A DNA stretch of 63,089 bases from Mucilaginibacter xinganensis (GCA_026225055.1 JAMFSA010000013.1:1-63089), one strand, 5' to 3'; shown: positions 7,702 to 18,029, counted from the first letter of the stretch. Numbers and translations: made by a program. Notes: generated by a model not told the origin, from the letters alone.

Positions 7702-10700
7702 CTACATATTCCGCCTATACTGCCCGCCAACCTCATATAAAGCATGCGATATTTGCCCTAATGAGCAATACTTACAAGCTTCCATCAGGCTCTCAAAAAT
7801 ATTGTCGCCGGCAATGGCTTTGGTTTGGAGTTCCTTTAGCAGTTGCGGTACAATAGCTTCGTTGCGTTGCTGAAAAACTTGCAGGGTGCTGATCTGATAT
7901 TGTTTTTCCTCCTCAGTAGCGCGAATCACCTCACCGGGTGTAATAGTTGGTGAACCTTTTTTGTTGAGGAAAGTGTTAACGCCTACAATAGGGTATTCGC
8001 CGCTATGTTTAAGGGTTTCATAGTAAAGCGATTCCTCTTGTATCTTACTACGCTGGTACATGGTTTCCATAGCGCCCAATACTCCGCCGCGGTCATTTAT
8101 CGCTTTAAATTCGGTCATTACGGCTTCTTCAACCAGATCGGTTAGCTCTTCAATTATGAAAGAGCCTTGTAGCGGGTTCTCATTTTTTGCCAGTCCCAGT
8201 TCACGGTTGATGATGAGCTGTATAGCCATAGCCCTGCGTACAGATTCTTCAGTAGGGGTGGTGATGGCCTCATCATAAGCATTGGTGTGCAATGAGTTGC
8301 AGTTATCATAAATAGCATACAAAGCCTGCAATGTGGTGCGGATATCATTGAAATCTATCTCCTGCGCATGCAGCGACCTGCCGCTGGTTTGGATATGATA
8401 CTTCAATTTCTGTGAGCGGTCGTTCCCCTTATATTTGTTCTTAATCGCCTTGGCCCAGATCCTGCGCGCAACCCGGCCGATCACGGAATATTCCGGATCG
8501 ATACCATTAGAGAAAAAGAACGATAGGTTTGGCGCGAAATCATCAATATGCATGCCCCTGCTCAGATAATACTCTACATAAGTAAAGCCGTTCGATAATG
8601 TAAACGCCAACTGTGTGATAGGGTTAGCCCCGGCTTCTGCAATGTGATAGCCGGAGATGGATACCGAGTAAAAATTCCTTACCTTTTCCTTTATAAAATA
8701 TTGCTGTATATCGCCCATCATCCGCAGTGCGAATTCGGTACTGAAGATGCAGGTATTCTGCGCCTGGTCTTCTTTTAAAATATCAGCTTGCACCGTGCCG
8801 CGCACCGTAGCTATAGCATAAGCTTTAATTTTTGTGTAGATATCAGCTGGCAGCACCTGGTCACCGGTCAGGCCGAGGAGCGTCAGGCCGAGGCCATCGT
8901 TACCGACGGGAAGAGCTGCCTCACCTAAATCCTCTCCAAAGGAGAGGACTTGAGCTTCATTGTTTAGCTCCCTCTCCTTTGGAGAGGAGGGTTGGGGTGA
9001 GGCCTCTAAAATATTTCTGTTAGGCTGATTATCTAATTTATTCTTAATCGATTGCATTACTTTTTGTGTATTAGCAATGACATCTTCATTTGAGAATCTT
9101 ATCACCTCAAAGCCTTCATCATTCAGAACCAGAGTTCTTAAATCATCCTGCTCTTTTGTTAATTCATGATAACCGCCATCAACTTCAATAACTAACCCCT
9201 TGCTTAAGCAAACAAAATCAGCAATATATCCATCTATGGCATGCTGTCTCCTTATTTTATAGCCGATTTGATTATTTCTTAATAATTGCCATAAAATATG
9301 CTCAGCTTCAGTAAGGTTTTGCCTGTTCGCTCTTGAATTGGTTTTTAATGTTTCCCATAAAGCACTATTGGCAGTTGCATACCCAAAGGTTCTTACCCCT
9401 GCTTTATTAGAAGATTGTATAGTGGAATTCTCAAAGTCCCTCTCCTTTGGAGAGGGATTTAGGGTGAGGCGATACTTCGGCCTTTCCAATCCTCGGTCAT
9501 CATACACCTCCCTAAACTTCTCCTCCACCAAATGTTCCAAATGATGCTCCTTTATGTATTTCTCACATTGCTGATCTATCGCCACATTCATAAAAAAGCC
9601 AAGTAGCATAGGGGCAGGGCCATTGATGGTCATGCTTACAGATGTTGATGCATGGCAGAGGTCGAAGCCCGAATACAATTTCTTGGCATCATCCAAAGTT
9701 GCTATACTTACTCCCGCGTTGCCAATCTTGCCGTAAATATCCGGACGGACATGCGGGTCCTCACCATATAAAGTAACCGAATCAAAAGCGGTACTCAACC
9801 TGTGCGCCGGTTGACCGAGTGATACATAATGGAAACGCTTATTGGTGCGCTCCGGTCCGCCTTCACCGGCAAACATGCGGGTAGGGTCTTCTGTATCCCG
9901 CTTTAGCGGAAATACGCCTGCTGTGTACGGAAACTCTCCCGGTACATTCTCTGTAAGCAACCAGCGTAAAATATCGCCCCAGGCTTCGTACTTTGGCAAT
10001 GCAATTTTAGGGATCTGCAATTGCGATAATGAAGTGTAGAACAGCGGCTGTTTTATCTCTTTATCACGTACTTTATATATGAAGTTCTCCGCTTTATATT
10101 TCCGTACCGCATCCGGCCATTCATTCAGTAACCGCTTGCAATCAGGGTGCAGGTGGTTTTCTAAATGAGTATAAATCTCCCGTAGAGACGCAATATTTTG
10201 CGTCTCCTGTTTTGGATGTTTCCCGTTAGGAGACGCAAAGTATTGCGTCTCTACAGTATCATTCCCCTCTTGAGAGGACTTAGCTGTGTGTTTCTCCAAC
10301 AGCTCAATCGTTCCCTTTAAATTATATAGCTGCATCGCCACCCTACACTGCTCATCCACCCATTCGGCATAGGCTTTACTATTCTCGGCAATCTCCGCTA
10401 AATATCGTATTCTGTCTGGTGGGATGATATAACTTTTTTCGGCGGCGGGAGACGCAAAATATTGCGTCTCTACGTGAGAAGAATCAATCAAACCAATCCC
10501 TGTCTTCACTTGAATAACACCAACCAGCGCTGTAAACAATTCATTCATCCCTGGGTCATTAAACTGCGATGCCATGGTGCCAAATATGGGCAGCTCATCA
10601 TCCTTGGCTGTGAACAACTGGTGATTGCGCTTATACTGTTTGCGTACATCGCGTATAGCATCCAGCGCGCCACGCTTATCGAATTTGTTTATAGCCACTA

Positions 10701-11724
10701 CATCCGCAAAATCAAGCATATCTATCTTTTCCAGTTGGGTAGCCGCGCCAAATTCCGGGGTCATTACATAGAGAGATACATCACAATAATCGGTTATCAT
10801 GGTATCGCTTTGGCCTATGCCACTGGTTTCAACTATGATCAGGTCATAGCCTGCCGCCTTGCATATATCAACCGATTCCTGCACGTGCTTGCTCAATGCC
10901 AGGTTAGCCTGCCGGGTAGCCAGTGAGCGCATATAAACCCTGGGCGAATTAATAGCGTTCATCCTGATCCTGTCGCCCAGCAGCGCACCGCCTGTTTTTC
11001 TTTTACTGGGGTCAACTGATATTATGGCGATGGTTTTATCCGTCTGCATCAAAAAACGCCGCACTAATTCATCTACTAATGATGATTTACCCGAGCCACC
11101 TGTACCCGTAATGCCGAGTACAACCCCACTTGAAGCTTCCCCAAGGTAAAGGATTTTATTAGTCACCTCTCCTTTGGAGAGGGCCAGGGTGAGGCTTCCA
11201 GCCTCCGCCAGTGTTATCAGCGACCCAATGCTTTGGCTATCCTTATCCTTTAAATGCTTCAGTTCACCATTTAAATGCGTACGCACCGGGTGATCGCATT
11301 GCTGCAGCATATCGTTTATCATACCCTGCAGGCCCATAGTACGCCCATCATCAGGCGAGTAGATGCGCGCTATACCGTAATCCTGTAGTTCGGTAATTTC
11401 TTTAGGTAGTATCACCCCGCCGCCACCTCCGAATATTTTAATATGTCCAGCTCCGCGTTCCTGCAGCAAGTCATGCATATATTTAAAGTATTCTACATGA
11501 CCGCCCTGGTAACTGGTGAGTGCTATGCCCTGTACATCTTCCTGAATGGCGCAGGTAACCACTTCCTCAACACTGCGGTTATGGCCCAAATGGATCACCT
11601 CCGCACCGCTCGACTGCAAAATGCGGCGCATAATGTTTATAGTAGCATCATGCCCATCAAACAACGAGGCTGCGGTAACAAAACGAATTTTATTCTTACT
11701 CCGGTAAGCGGCAACACTTTCCAT
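7702..11724 (-). CDS. icmF: IcmF-type fused acyl-CoA mutase with in-frame DUF559 nuclease insertion
   Basis: This 1340-residue fusion should isomerise isobutyryl-CoA and n-butyryl-CoA (or a related pair) with adenosylcobalamin. Order: B12 domain (about 1-140, axial H25 in FDGHDA), MeaB-like G-domain (P-loop 204-215 [13 protein letters not shown] 299-302, NKFD 347-350), linker, then mutase large domain ([11 protein letters not shown] 596-606; [12 protein letters not shown] 994-1005; [13 protein letters not shown] 1021-1033). The family is usually about 1090 residues. The surplus is repeat-derived: 176-188, 418-426, 479-516 and about 753-938. The last carries a DUF559 nuclease with D836, E847 and D849 (IEVDGGYH), between RPKYR and GNDGLGL, which are adjacent in other IcmFs. 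The frame is open throughout. Whether the mutase still works is inference. Confidence 0.9.
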   Translation of the reverse strand: MESVAAYRSKNKIRFVTAASLFDGHDATINIMRRILQSSGAEVIHLGHNRSVEEVVTCAIQEDVQGIALTSYQGGHVEYFKYMHDLLQERGAGHIKIFGGGGGVILPKEITELQDYGIARIYSPDDGRTMGLQGMINDMLQQCDHPVRTHLNGELKHLKDKDSQSIGSLITLAEAGSLTLALSKGEVTNKILYLGEASSGVVLGITGTGGSGKSSLVDELVRRFLMQTDKTIAIISVDPSKRKTGGALLGDRIRMNAINSPRVYMRSLATRQANLALSKHVQESVDICKAAGYDLIIVETSGIGQSDTMITDYCDVSLYVMTPEFGAATQLEKIDMLDFADVVAINKFDKRGALDAIRDVRKQYKRNHQLFTAKDDELPIFGTMASQFNDPGMNELFTALVGVIQVKTGIGLIDSSHVETQYFASPAAEKSYIIPPDRIRYLAEIAENSKAYAEWVDEQCRVAMQLYNLKGTIELLEKHTAKSSQEGNDTVETQYFASPNGKHPKQETQNIASLREIYTHLENHLHPDCKRLLNEWPDAVRKYKAENFIYKVRDKEIKQPLFYTSLSQLQIPKIALPKYEAWGDILRWLLTENVPGEFPYTAGVFPLKRDTEDPTRMFAGEGGPERTNKRFHYVSLGQPAHRLSTAFDSVTLYGEDPHVRPDIYGKIGNAGVSIATLDDAKKLYSGFDLCHASTSVSMTINGPAPMLLGFFMNVAIDQQCEKYIKEHHLEHLVEEKFREVYDDRGLERPKYRLTLNPSPKERDFENSTIQSSNKAGVRTFGYATANSALWETLKTNSRANRQNLTEAEHILWQLLRNNQIGYKIRRQHAIDGYIADFVCLSKGLVIEVDGGYHELTKEQDDLRTLVLNDEGFEVIRFSNEDVIANTQKVMQSIKNKLDNQPNRNILEASPQPSSPKERELNNEAQVLSFGEDLGEAALPVGNDGLGLTLLGLTGDQVLPADIYTKIKAYAIATVRGTVQADILKEDQAQNTCIFSTEFALRMMGDIQQYFIKEKVRNFYSVSISGYHIAEAGANPITQLAFTLSNGFTYVEYYLSRGMHIDDFAPNLSFFFSNGIDPEYSVIGRVARRIWAKAIKNKYKGNDRSQKLKYHIQTSGRSLHAQEIDFNDIRTTLQALYAIYDNCNSLHTNAYDEAITTPTEESVRRAMAIQLIINRELGLAKNENPLQGSFIIEELTDLVEEAVMTEFKAINDRGGVLGAMETMYQRSKIQEESLYYETLKHSGEYPIVGVNTFLNKKGSPTITPGEVIRATEEEKQYQISTLQVFQQRNEAIVPQLLKELQTKAIAGDNIFESLMEACKYCSLGQISHALYEVGGQYRRNM
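8918..9470 (-). mobile_element. DUF559 nuclease element inserted in frame in icmF
   Basis: The outer arms are 8918-8950 (GCCTCACCTAAATCCTCTCC onward) and 9433-9470; the latter is the inverse complement of the former apart from three single-base differences in runs of C or G. Between them is DUF559 coding sequence (icmF residues about 775-898: [51 protein letters not shown]). A third, inner arm of the alternate end type (8966-9004, ending GGGTTGGGGTGAGGC) lies next to the left arm. The arms are translated as [20 protein letters not shown] and [10 protein letters not shown]. There is no good in-frame ATG for a separate nuclease, so it is probably made only as part of the mutase. Confidence 0.8.
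10182..10254. repeat. Family G inverted pair inside icmF
   Basis: Arms 10182-10207 (GTAGAGACGCAATATTTTGC onward) and 10229-10254 are inverse complements except for a few bases, and each arm is itself nearly palindromic around GAGACGCAAtATTGCGTCTC. They translate as [14 protein letters not shown] and ETQNIASL in icmF residues 491-516. Confidence 0.75.
10261..10290. repeat. Family H fragment inside icmF
   Basis: TTCCCCTCTTGAGAGGACTT resembles the terminal repeat of the DUF559 element at 32493 (GTTCCCCTCTTGAGAGGGG), and the following AGCTGTGTG resembles that repeat's GGGGTGTG. It encodes residues about 479-488 ([10 protein letters not shown]), directly beside the family G pair. Confidence 0.5.
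10449..10473. repeat. Family G half element inside icmF
   Basis: GAGACGCAAAATATTGCGTC and the next five bases are nearly the same as the arm at 10229-10254. It encodes VETQYFASP (residues 418-426), the same peptide in the same reading frame as the other copy. Confidence 0.75.
11166..11195. repeat. Family H half element inside icmF
   Basis: CCTCTCCTTTGGAGAGGGCC then AGGGTGAGGC matches the end of the nuclease element at 9433-9470. It encodes LTLALSKGE (about residues 178-186) between the B12 domain and the P-loop domain, again in frame. Confidence 0.75.
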
Positions 11725-11749
11725 ACGGTATTATATAATTGGGATAAAA

Positions 11750-11757
11750 CAAAGATA
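11750..11757 (-). promoter_or_regulatory. Candidate -7 box TATCTTTG for icmF
   Basis: On the minus strand TATCTTTG lies 26 bases before the ATG at 11724 and matches TAnnTTTG exactly. No convincing -33 box. Confidence 0.5.
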
Positions 11758-11870
11758 CAGTTTTAATGTGCAGATACGCGGATGTGCATATATGCAGATT
11801 AATGTTAAGGCTGGTCGTATGTGTTAACACAATGACACGCAAAGGAGATAGCCCCTCGCAAAAAATTCCC

Positions 11871-11878
11871 TATCTTTG
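11871..11878 (+). promoter_or_regulatory. Candidate -7 box TATCTTTG, nearly leaderless start
   Basis: TATCTTTG ends only five bases before the ATG at 11884. As Bacteroidota transcripts start a few bases downstream of this box, the mRNA would have almost no leader. Confidence 0.5.
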
Positions 11879-11883
11879 CGACA

Positions 11884-12858
11884 ATGCAATCATTGGAATC
11901 AACAGTACAAATATCGCCGTGGGAAAAAGGCTATAACAATTATGGCCCGTATCTCAAGCAAAAATACCCCGGTCAGCGGGTGTTTAAGGTAATTGTTGAT
12001 GGCGGCTTTACCTGCCCAAACCGCGATGGCTCAAAAGGCTACGGCGGATGTACTTACTGTAATGTTGATTCATTTACACCATCGCCAACCCGCAGCAATC
12101 CAACTATTAAAGAGCAGGTAATAGCAGGTGTAGAACGTGCCCGCAAAGGTAATAAGGCTGATAAGTTTATTATCTACTTTCAGCCCAATACCAACACTTA
12201 CGCCCCTACGCATTATTTAAAGGCTATGTATGATGAGGCTTTAAGCTATTATACTGAGGACATTGTAGGCCTGTCGGTAGGTACGCGCCCCGATTGTATC
12301 GACCCTGAAAAAATTGCCCTTTTAGAAAGCTATACCGACCGTTTTGATGTCGATATAGAGATGGGTATGGAATCTATTTATAACGATACCCTGGCGCAGA
12401 TAAACCGTGGTTGTGATCACGACGACCTGATAAAGGCATTAAAAATGTTAGAGAACAGCAAGCTGGATGTTTGTGTGCATACTATTTTTGGTTTCCCTTG
12501 GGAGAGCCATGATCAGATGCTGGCTTACGCGCACGAGATCAATCGCCACCCGCAAATAAAATTCACTAAGCTGCACCATTTACATATTGTGGAAGGTAGC
12601 GTAATGGGCGTAAAATATAAACGCCAGCCATTTAAACTTTTTAGTTTAGAAGAGTATGCTGATTTTCTGTGCGATTTCCTGCCTCTGCTGCGCCCTGATG
12701 TTATTATACAGCGTTTATTTGGCCTGAGTGATCTTGACCTGCTGATCGCCCCTAACTGGCAGCTAAAGAAATCGGAGATCCAGTATTATATTGATCAGAA
12801 GATATTGGAAAGAGGTGTAGTGCAGGGGAGTAAATACATAGCAGGTAGTTTGCAGTAA
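11884..12858 (+). CDS. TIGR01212-family radical SAM protein (YhcC-like)
   Basis: This 324-residue protein has the iron-sulfur cluster cysteines of the YhcC group, C44, C56 and C59, in CPNRDGSKGYGGCTYC; the long spacing between the first and second cysteine is typical of that group and of Elp3-like enzymes. The sequence FQPNTNTYAP follows, then GTRPD near 143 and a VHTIFGFP segment near 199. It should make a 5'-deoxyadenosyl radical; the substrate of the family is not settled. The start directly follows a -7 box. It is divergent from icmF and monocistronic. Confidence 0.9.
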   Translation: MQSLESTVQISPWEKGYNNYGPYLKQKYPGQRVFKVIVDGGFTCPNRDGSKGYGGCTYCNVDSFTPSPTRSNPTIKEQVIAGVERARKGNKADKFIIYFQPNTNTYAPTHYLKAMYDEALSYYTEDIVGLSVGTRPDCIDPEKIALLESYTDRFDVDIEMGMESIYNDTLAQINRGCDHDDLIKALKMLENSKLDVCVHTIFGFPWESHDQMLAYAHEINRHPQIKFTKLHHLHIVEGSVMGVKYKRQPFKLFSLEEYADFLCDFLPLLRPDVIIQRLFGLSDLDLLIAPNWQLKKSEIQYYIDQKILERGVVQGSKYIAGSLQ

Positions 12859-13179
12859 ACAATTTGTTGGTGACAACACCAACAAAGAGCGAGTAATTCT
12901 CTCCGCGCGTCATTGCGAGGTACGAAGCAATCCCCGACTGTGTAGGACGAATATGCAATGCGTAAATGTTTTGTGAAGCCGCTCATTGCCGCGGATGCTT
13001 AGTCGTTATTCGTAGTTGTTTGTTTTTATTGGTACTCATGATTGCTATCGCAATTTTGTCTTTGCCACAAAAGCACCAAAAAGGCAAGTCAGCAGAAATG
13101 CTTCTTTGCCGCACAAGGCCACCATTGTTTTGCCCGCTTTCACCCGAATCTGTTCTACTGACGGGAAAAAGAAAGTAAT
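12859..13179. other. 320-base gap with half A repeat and remnant sequence
   Basis: 12905-12945 is one arm of repeat A (GTCATTGCGAGGTACGAAGC) and its expected partner is missing or degraded (weak trace CTCATTGCCGCGG near 12978). Segment 13060-13180 (TTTGCCACAAAAGCACCAAA, then a GC-rich part ending in GGGAAAAAGAAAG) looks like a low-complexity intergenic remnant. Several open frames pass through on both strands, but none has a family signature, so I call no gene. Confidence 0.5.
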
Positions 13180-13515
13180 TCAACCCCAAATCAACCTTCT
13201 CACCAAAACCCCGCTCAAGGCCGACATCCCGCCAACCAAACCACCAATAATAGCAGTTAAAGCCAGTAGGTATCCCCAGCCGGGTAAGGTAAACATGTGC
13301 GCTACACGTGTAGCCAATATATGATCATTAGGCACAGTTTTAAATAGCGCCAGCGCAACCCACACAAACGCCACCCCAAAAAATCCCGACCAAAAGCTGC
13401 GCCCGGGTGTTTTGCCTATCCATAATGCCGTCAAAAAGGCAACAATAGCCGCTATCCACCAAGGCATAAAAAAGCCCGCCGCGTATGATAATATAAGTAT
13501 GATGAGGAATAACAT
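13180..13515 (-). CDS. Small hydrophobic membrane protein, unknown function
   Basis: This 111-residue protein has about four hydrophobic segments: 1-20 (MLFLIILILSYAAGFFMPWW region), 21-36, 44-62 and 80-104 (glycine-rich, LLALTAIIGGLVGGM). No catalytic motif is visible. It sits between the radical SAM gene and the S45 hydrolase, on the same strand as the latter with an AT-rich 129-base spacer. I do not recognise the family; the hydrophobic pattern and consistent frame support a real gene. Confidence 0.6.
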   Translation of the reverse strand: MLFLIILILSYAAGFFMPWWIAAIVAFLTALWIGKTPGRSFWSGFFGVAFVWVALALFKTVPNDHILATRVAHMFTLPGWGYLLALTAIIGGLVGGMSALSGVLVRRLIWG

Positions 13516-13644
13516 GTCTTTTTTAATTATTTAGTGAATTAGCGAATGAGTGAATTTTCATTTTCAAATCATCTTTTTAAATTTTTGAATTATTGAGTGA
13601 ATTTTTCATTTTCAAATCCTCAAATTACCAAATCTTCAAATCAT

Positions 13645-16092
13645 CTAATCTTTCTTCTCCAGTATAACTGTTTTTTTAATCCTTCCCGCTCCATCTCCCG
13701 GGTTCTGCATAAATAGTAGCTCGCTTAACTGCCCACTTTTCCAAACGGGCAGCATATCGTCATAATAATAACTTCCCGGGTTGCCCGATTCACCGGTTGG
13801 CAATATGCCATAGCCTTTTACCTGCGGCCCTAATTGCACCACCATTCTCCACGATGGCCCATCATCGCCCTTTAGCGCGTTTATAACTCCGCCCGTGCCA
13901 CCTGCTACAAAATTCCCTGTGCCGAAGCCTGGCAGGCTGGCCGTATGGCTGATATAAGTTTGCTTAATATAACCCCATTCCCATTTCTCGCCCTGCGGAC
14001 CGTGCTGACTTGTCAGTTCATCAATAGCATCGTAAAACGCACGGTTAACCACATCGGTACAGGTTTCGGTAGCATTTGTTTTCGCGTTATCAAACCATTT
14101 TGAGTTTGGTTCGGTAAGTAGTAGTTTTTCGGTACGGTCATTATAAGGTGGCTGAAAATATTGCCCTTTTATATAGAATTTATCGGCCCATATTAAATTA
14201 TAAAAATGCTGCCACCAGGCATCAAATATTGTCGCGCCTACAGAGGTGGCATCGTAACGTTTACTCCAGTTTTTAATCGTTTTCACAGCTTTCAGCTGAG
14301 TGGCATCCATTTTTGAAGGATCCAGGTATTTGATCATGGTTGGTAAAACATCCTGCGCTAAAATGCTGTAATTATCCATTTGCATCAGCCGCATGCTATC
14401 AACTGTGGCACCGTGCATGGCGGTAAGGCGATCGTTAATGCGTTTGCCCCGATAGTATGAACCAAATTGCCAGTTGATATAATATGGGTAAGTATCATCG
14501 GTTGAGGATTGATTGGCCGAACTCACAAAACCACGTGGCGGGTTCTTCACTGTCGGGTTCTGACTGGTGGGGATCCAGCCTTGCCAGTCGTTAGCCGGGT
14601 CGCTGCCATCTAAAATAAATTTACCCTGATCCTTATATTTTAGCGGGAATCTACCATTAGGCGTTATTGCGATATCATTATCGGAACTGGCAAAAATAAA
14701 GTTTTGTGCGGGGGCTGTAAAATAGGTAAGCGCGGCCCGGTAATCGGTATAGTTTTTTGCGTGGTTCAACAGGTAAAAGGTTTTGATATCGCTGGATGTA
14801 TCATGCGCTATCCATCGTAAAGCATCGCCCACAGGCACATTCCTGTTATAGCCAACACCGGTATCTTTTTTGGCAATTGTTTCATAAACCACAGGCCCAT
14901 GGTGAGTGTAGATCACCGTATCATATTCCGTTTGCTCACCGCGTATTTTTATCGCTTCAACCCGGCGGCTTACTTTGTTCCAGCGGTTATTATACCAATA
15001 TTCATTTTTTGATTGATCCCTGAACTTTATCTGGTACCAATCCAATACATCGGCACCTACATTGGTTACGCCCCAGCTAACTTTTTGGTTATAGCCTATA
15101 ACAATACACGGCGAGCCCGGCAGCGATACCCCATTAACATTAACCGATGGCGAGGTTAATTGTATCTGGTACCATATGGATGGGAAACTCAGTGTTAAAT
15201 GTGGGTCGTTGGCTAAAATAGGGTAGCCGCTGGCTGTTTTACTGCCGTTTACCGCCCAGTTATTACTGCCGATACCATCAATTTTTTGGCGGGGCTGGAT
15301 ACCTGCGGTCATTTGTGCTTCAAAACCTTTTGATGGTTTAGGTACAGGCAACGGTTTAAAATCCCATTTTGTTCCTGCCGGGATAATAGGTTCATTATTA
15401 AAATGCTGATCGGGGAAAAGATCATTCACAGTAGCTGCCCCAAAGTGTTTCAGGTTATTGGTCATGGCAAACTGGTCCGAGCCACCCGCCAGTGTTTCCG
15501 ACATCAACTTTAGCAAAAAGGCGCAGTTAATAGGTTTCCATTCCTCGGGCTTGTAATCCAGTAATTTAAACTCGATAGGGTAATCACGAATAGTAAGTTG
15601 ATGTACATAAGCATTAATTCCTTCGGTATAAGCGGTTAAAACCTGGTTCATCACCGGGTCCTTCATCATTTGGCTGATGGTGTTTTCAGCACCGTAAACC
15701 ATGCCCATACGGCGTTCATAACGGTCGTGTGCCAGTGCTCCCGGCCCTATCACTTCTGCCAGTCGGCCCGATGCGCTGCGGGTTTGGATATCCATTTGCC
15801 AAAGCCTGTCGTGAGCGGTGATATAGCCTTGGGCATAATATAGATCGTGATCGTTTTTAGCAAAGATGTGCGGTATCATGTGCTCATCATAGCTGATGGT
15901 CACCTTGTCAAGCAGGCCTGGAAGCTTTAAAGTTTGATTAACGGTGATATGCTTGCTCTCGGCATTTTGCCAAAAGCCCGTAGCCGGATTCAGGAATTTG
16001 CCCAGCGGTGGGATGTTGCCAAATTTTGTTTGTAATGCCCAGATAAAAACCAATGTTGCAACAACAGATAAAAAGGCTTTTAAAAATCTCAT
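13645..16092 (-). CDS. Penicillin-acylase-family (S45) Ntn hydrolase
   Basis: This 815-residue protein matches the S45 amidases. A hydrophobic N-terminus (residues 5-20) indicates export or membrane anchoring. The proenzyme should cleave itself before S276 in GIGSNNWAVNGS, freeing the nucleophilic serine at the start of the beta chain; the alpha-chain part contains HIFAKNDHDLYYAQGY (about 75-90) and AHDRLWQMD. Later NDPHL and SWGVTNVG fit the fold. Members cleave amides such as penicillins or N-acyl-homoserine lactones, or have unknown natural substrates. The substrate here cannot be told. It is monocistronic or follows no visible partner. Confidence 0.9.
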   Translation of the reverse strand: MRFLKAFLSVVATLVFIWALQTKFGNIPPLGKFLNPATGFWQNAESKHITVNQTLKLPGLLDKVTISYDEHMIPHIFAKNDHDLYYAQGYITAHDRLWQMDIQTRSASGRLAEVIGPGALAHDRYERRMGMVYGAENTISQMMKDPVMNQVLTAYTEGINAYVHQLTIRDYPIEFKLLDYKPEEWKPINCAFLLKLMSETLAGGSDQFAMTNNLKHFGAATVNDLFPDQHFNNEPIIPAGTKWDFKPLPVPKPSKGFEAQMTAGIQPRQKIDGIGSNNWAVNGSKTASGYPILANDPHLTLSFPSIWYQIQLTSPSVNVNGVSLPGSPCIVIGYNQKVSWGVTNVGADVLDWYQIKFRDQSKNEYWYNNRWNKVSRRVEAIKIRGEQTEYDTVIYTHHGPVVYETIAKKDTGVGYNRNVPVGDALRWIAHDTSSDIKTFYLLNHAKNYTDYRAALTYFTAPAQNFIFASSDNDIAITPNGRFPLKYKDQGKFILDGSDPANDWQGWIPTSQNPTVKNPPRGFVSSANQSSTDDTYPYYINWQFGSYYRGKRINDRLTAMHGATVDSMRLMQMDNYSILAQDVLPTMIKYLDPSKMDATQLKAVKTIKNWSKRYDATSVGATIFDAWWQHFYNLIWADKFYIKGQYFQPPYNDRTEKLLLTEPNSKWFDNAKTNATETCTDVVNRAFYDAIDELTSQHGPQGEKWEWGYIKQTYISHTASLPGFGTGNFVAGGTGGVINALKGDDGPSWRMVVQLGPQVKGYGILPTGESGNPGSYYYDDMLPVWKSGQLSELLFMQNPGDGAGRIKKTVILEKKD

Positions 16093-16574
16093 TACGACTG
16101 GTTTTATATAAACAAGTATAAGGAAAGTATTTGATTGGGGAAAGAGTCAAGAGTCAAGAGTGAATTTTGTGTTTGTGAATTCCTTTTTACCTGAATATCA
16201 TTGCGAGGATAGAAGACAATCGACCAGAGGTAGCTCATTAATATTGAAAAACAAATCACAACATTAACAATCCCCGACTATGAAAATCTATCCTATATGT
16301 CATTGCTTCTCCGCTGAATAGCGGAGAAGCAACCTAGTCGCTAGCATAAGCATATTGAAGGCGACGAGGTTGCCGCGTCGTTCCTCCTCGCAATGACAAT
16401 TTAAATGTAATTCCGAACGGGAATATTCAATTATTTACACTTCCCTAACATTGCACAAAGGATAACATAACAATTTGATAATCTGCAATATTCGCAAAGT
16501 ACATGGCATATCTATTTCTTTGGTTAATCAATCAAAAGTATCACCATTACTCCCCTAAAAAAAACTAGAAAATT
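16093..16574. other. 481-base gap with nested A repeats
   Basis: Segment 16197-16400 holds parts of at least two A palindromes: ATCATTGCGAGGATAGAAG, CAATCCCCGACTATG, then TGTCATTGCTTCTCCGC with a small hairpin (CTTCTCCGCTGAATAGCGGAGAAG, 16305-16328 region) and a final arm GACGAGGTTGCCGCGTCG to CTCGCAATGACA. It looks like one copy inserted in another. The last 170 bases are AT-rich and probably carry the phosphate transporter promoter. Confidence 0.55.
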
Positions 16575-17990
16575 ATGCTCCATGTATTAAATGCAATTAC
16601 TTTACCGCTCATTGGTGACGTTAATTTAAGTACTTCGCTGCTTATTGTTTTCGGAATCTGTTTACTGGCAGTAGTAGGCTTTGAGTTTGTTAACGGTTTT
16701 CATGATACCGCTAACGCCGTAGCAACAGTTATTTACACCAAAGCATTAAAACCTGTTTATGCTATCCCGTGGTCGGGCACGTTTAACTTCCTGGGAGTAT
16801 TCCTGGGTGGTGTAGCTGTGGCTATGGGTATACTAAAACTATTACCGCTTGATGAGCTGATGAAATTGCCCGTAAGCGTTGGTGCCTGTATGGTACTGGC
16901 TGTGCTGCTGGCTTCCATCGTTTGGAATTTAGGTACATGGTACCTGGGCATTCCATGCTCAAGTTCACACACCTTGATCGGTGCCATGATTGGTGCCAGT
17001 ATTGCGTTTACCTGGTATTATGGTGGCGCGGGTGTAAACTGGGATAAAGCAAAAGAGATCGGTTTATCGCTTATCTTATCACCGCTTATCGGTTTTGGTG
17101 CCGCAGCCGGACTGATGTACCTGCTCATCCACGTTATAAAATGGAAAGCGTTGTTCCACATCCCGAAAGGTGAAAATGATACGCCACCAATTGTGATCCG
17201 TTTATTGCTGATCACTACGTGTACGCTGGTAAGTTTTTTCCATGGCAGTAACGACGGGCAAAAAGGTGTAGGCCTTTTAATGCTGATCCTGATCGCATTT
17301 GTGCCTGCCAAATTCGCGGTTAACCATGCCATACCTAACGATAAGATCTTATTATCGTTAAATAACACTGAGCAGGTATTGAGCAGAACAACTGCTACCG
17401 GCGCATCACAAGCACTGATATTAAGTACCGATTCAGCTATTGAAAAAGCTAAAACACAATTAGCTGATAAAGTTGATACCGTTAAAACTTACAAATTCCG
17501 CAAGGAGATTAAAGCTGTGGGTAAAGGTGTTACAGCTATACTAAGTGCAAAAGATATAAAACTGGTTGATAAAGACAGGGCTACCATCACCGAGGCATCA
17601 AAACAAATTACAGGTATTACCGATTTTGCACCAATATGGGTTATCGCTACCATATCTATTTCATTAGGTATTGGTACTATGGTAGGCTGGAAACGTATTG
17701 TTGTAACCATTGGCGAAAAGATAGGCAACGAGCACTTGAATTATGCGCAGGGCGCATCGTCTGAACTGGTGGCTGCTGCAACTATTGGCTTAAGCTCAAG
17801 CTTTGGTTTGCCTGTGAGTACTACGCACGTACTATCGAGCGGTATTGCCGGGTCTATGATGGCATCAGGAGGTAAAGGAAATTTAAATAGCAAAACGTTG
17901 AAAAATATAGCTTTAGCATGGATATTAACTTTGCCGGTTGCTATAATTTTAGCACTTTTATTATTCATGTTCTTCCACTTATTTATTTAA
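16575..17990 (+). CDS. PiT-family inorganic phosphate transporter
   Basis: This 471-residue protein should carry phosphate with a cation across the inner membrane. Both PiT signatures are present: GFHDTANAVAT (about residues 41-51) and FFHGSNDGQKGVG (about 220-232). There are ten or so membrane segments. A polar insert (about 256-350, with TEQVLSRTTATGASQ and repeated lysines) interrupts the two halves, as in many Bacteroidota PiT proteins. The universal stress protein starts 39 bases downstream and is probably in the same transcript. Confidence 0.93.
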   Translation: MLHVLNAITLPLIGDVNLSTSLLIVFGICLLAVVGFEFVNGFHDTANAVATVIYTKALKPVYAIPWSGTFNFLGVFLGGVAVAMGILKLLPLDELMKLPVSVGACMVLAVLLASIVWNLGTWYLGIPCSSSHTLIGAMIGASIAFTWYYGGAGVNWDKAKEIGLSLILSPLIGFGAAAGLMYLLIHVIKWKALFHIPKGENDTPPIVIRLLLITTCTLVSFFHGSNDGQKGVGLLMLILIAFVPAKFAVNHAIPNDKILLSLNNTEQVLSRTTATGASQALILSTDSAIEKAKTQLADKVDTVKTYKFRKEIKAVGKGVTAILSAKDIKLVDKDRATITEASKQITGITDFAPIWVIATISISLGIGTMVGWKRIVVTIGEKIGNEHLNYAQGASSELVAAATIGLSSSFGLPVSTTHVLSSGIAGSMMASGGKGNLNSKTLKNIALAWILTLPVAIILALLLFMFFHLFI

Positions 17991-18029
17991 CAGTTAATCA
18001 GCAAAATTCACATTAAATCTATTTACACA

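Noticed and set aside
8918..9470. Intein in icmF
   Set aside because: The insert has no Hint-type splicing blocks, no N-terminal Cys/Ser with block B, and no HN-C/S/T end. Its nuclease is DUF559, not LAGLIDADG or HNH.
10462..10926. Antisense open frame in icmF
   Set aside because: Plus-strand frame opposite a well conserved G-domain; composition explained by icmF codons and repeat G, no motif.
12966..13178. Small genes in the 12859-13179 gap
   Set aside because: Frames on both strands overlap a repeat half and a low-complexity remnant; no start signal or family match.
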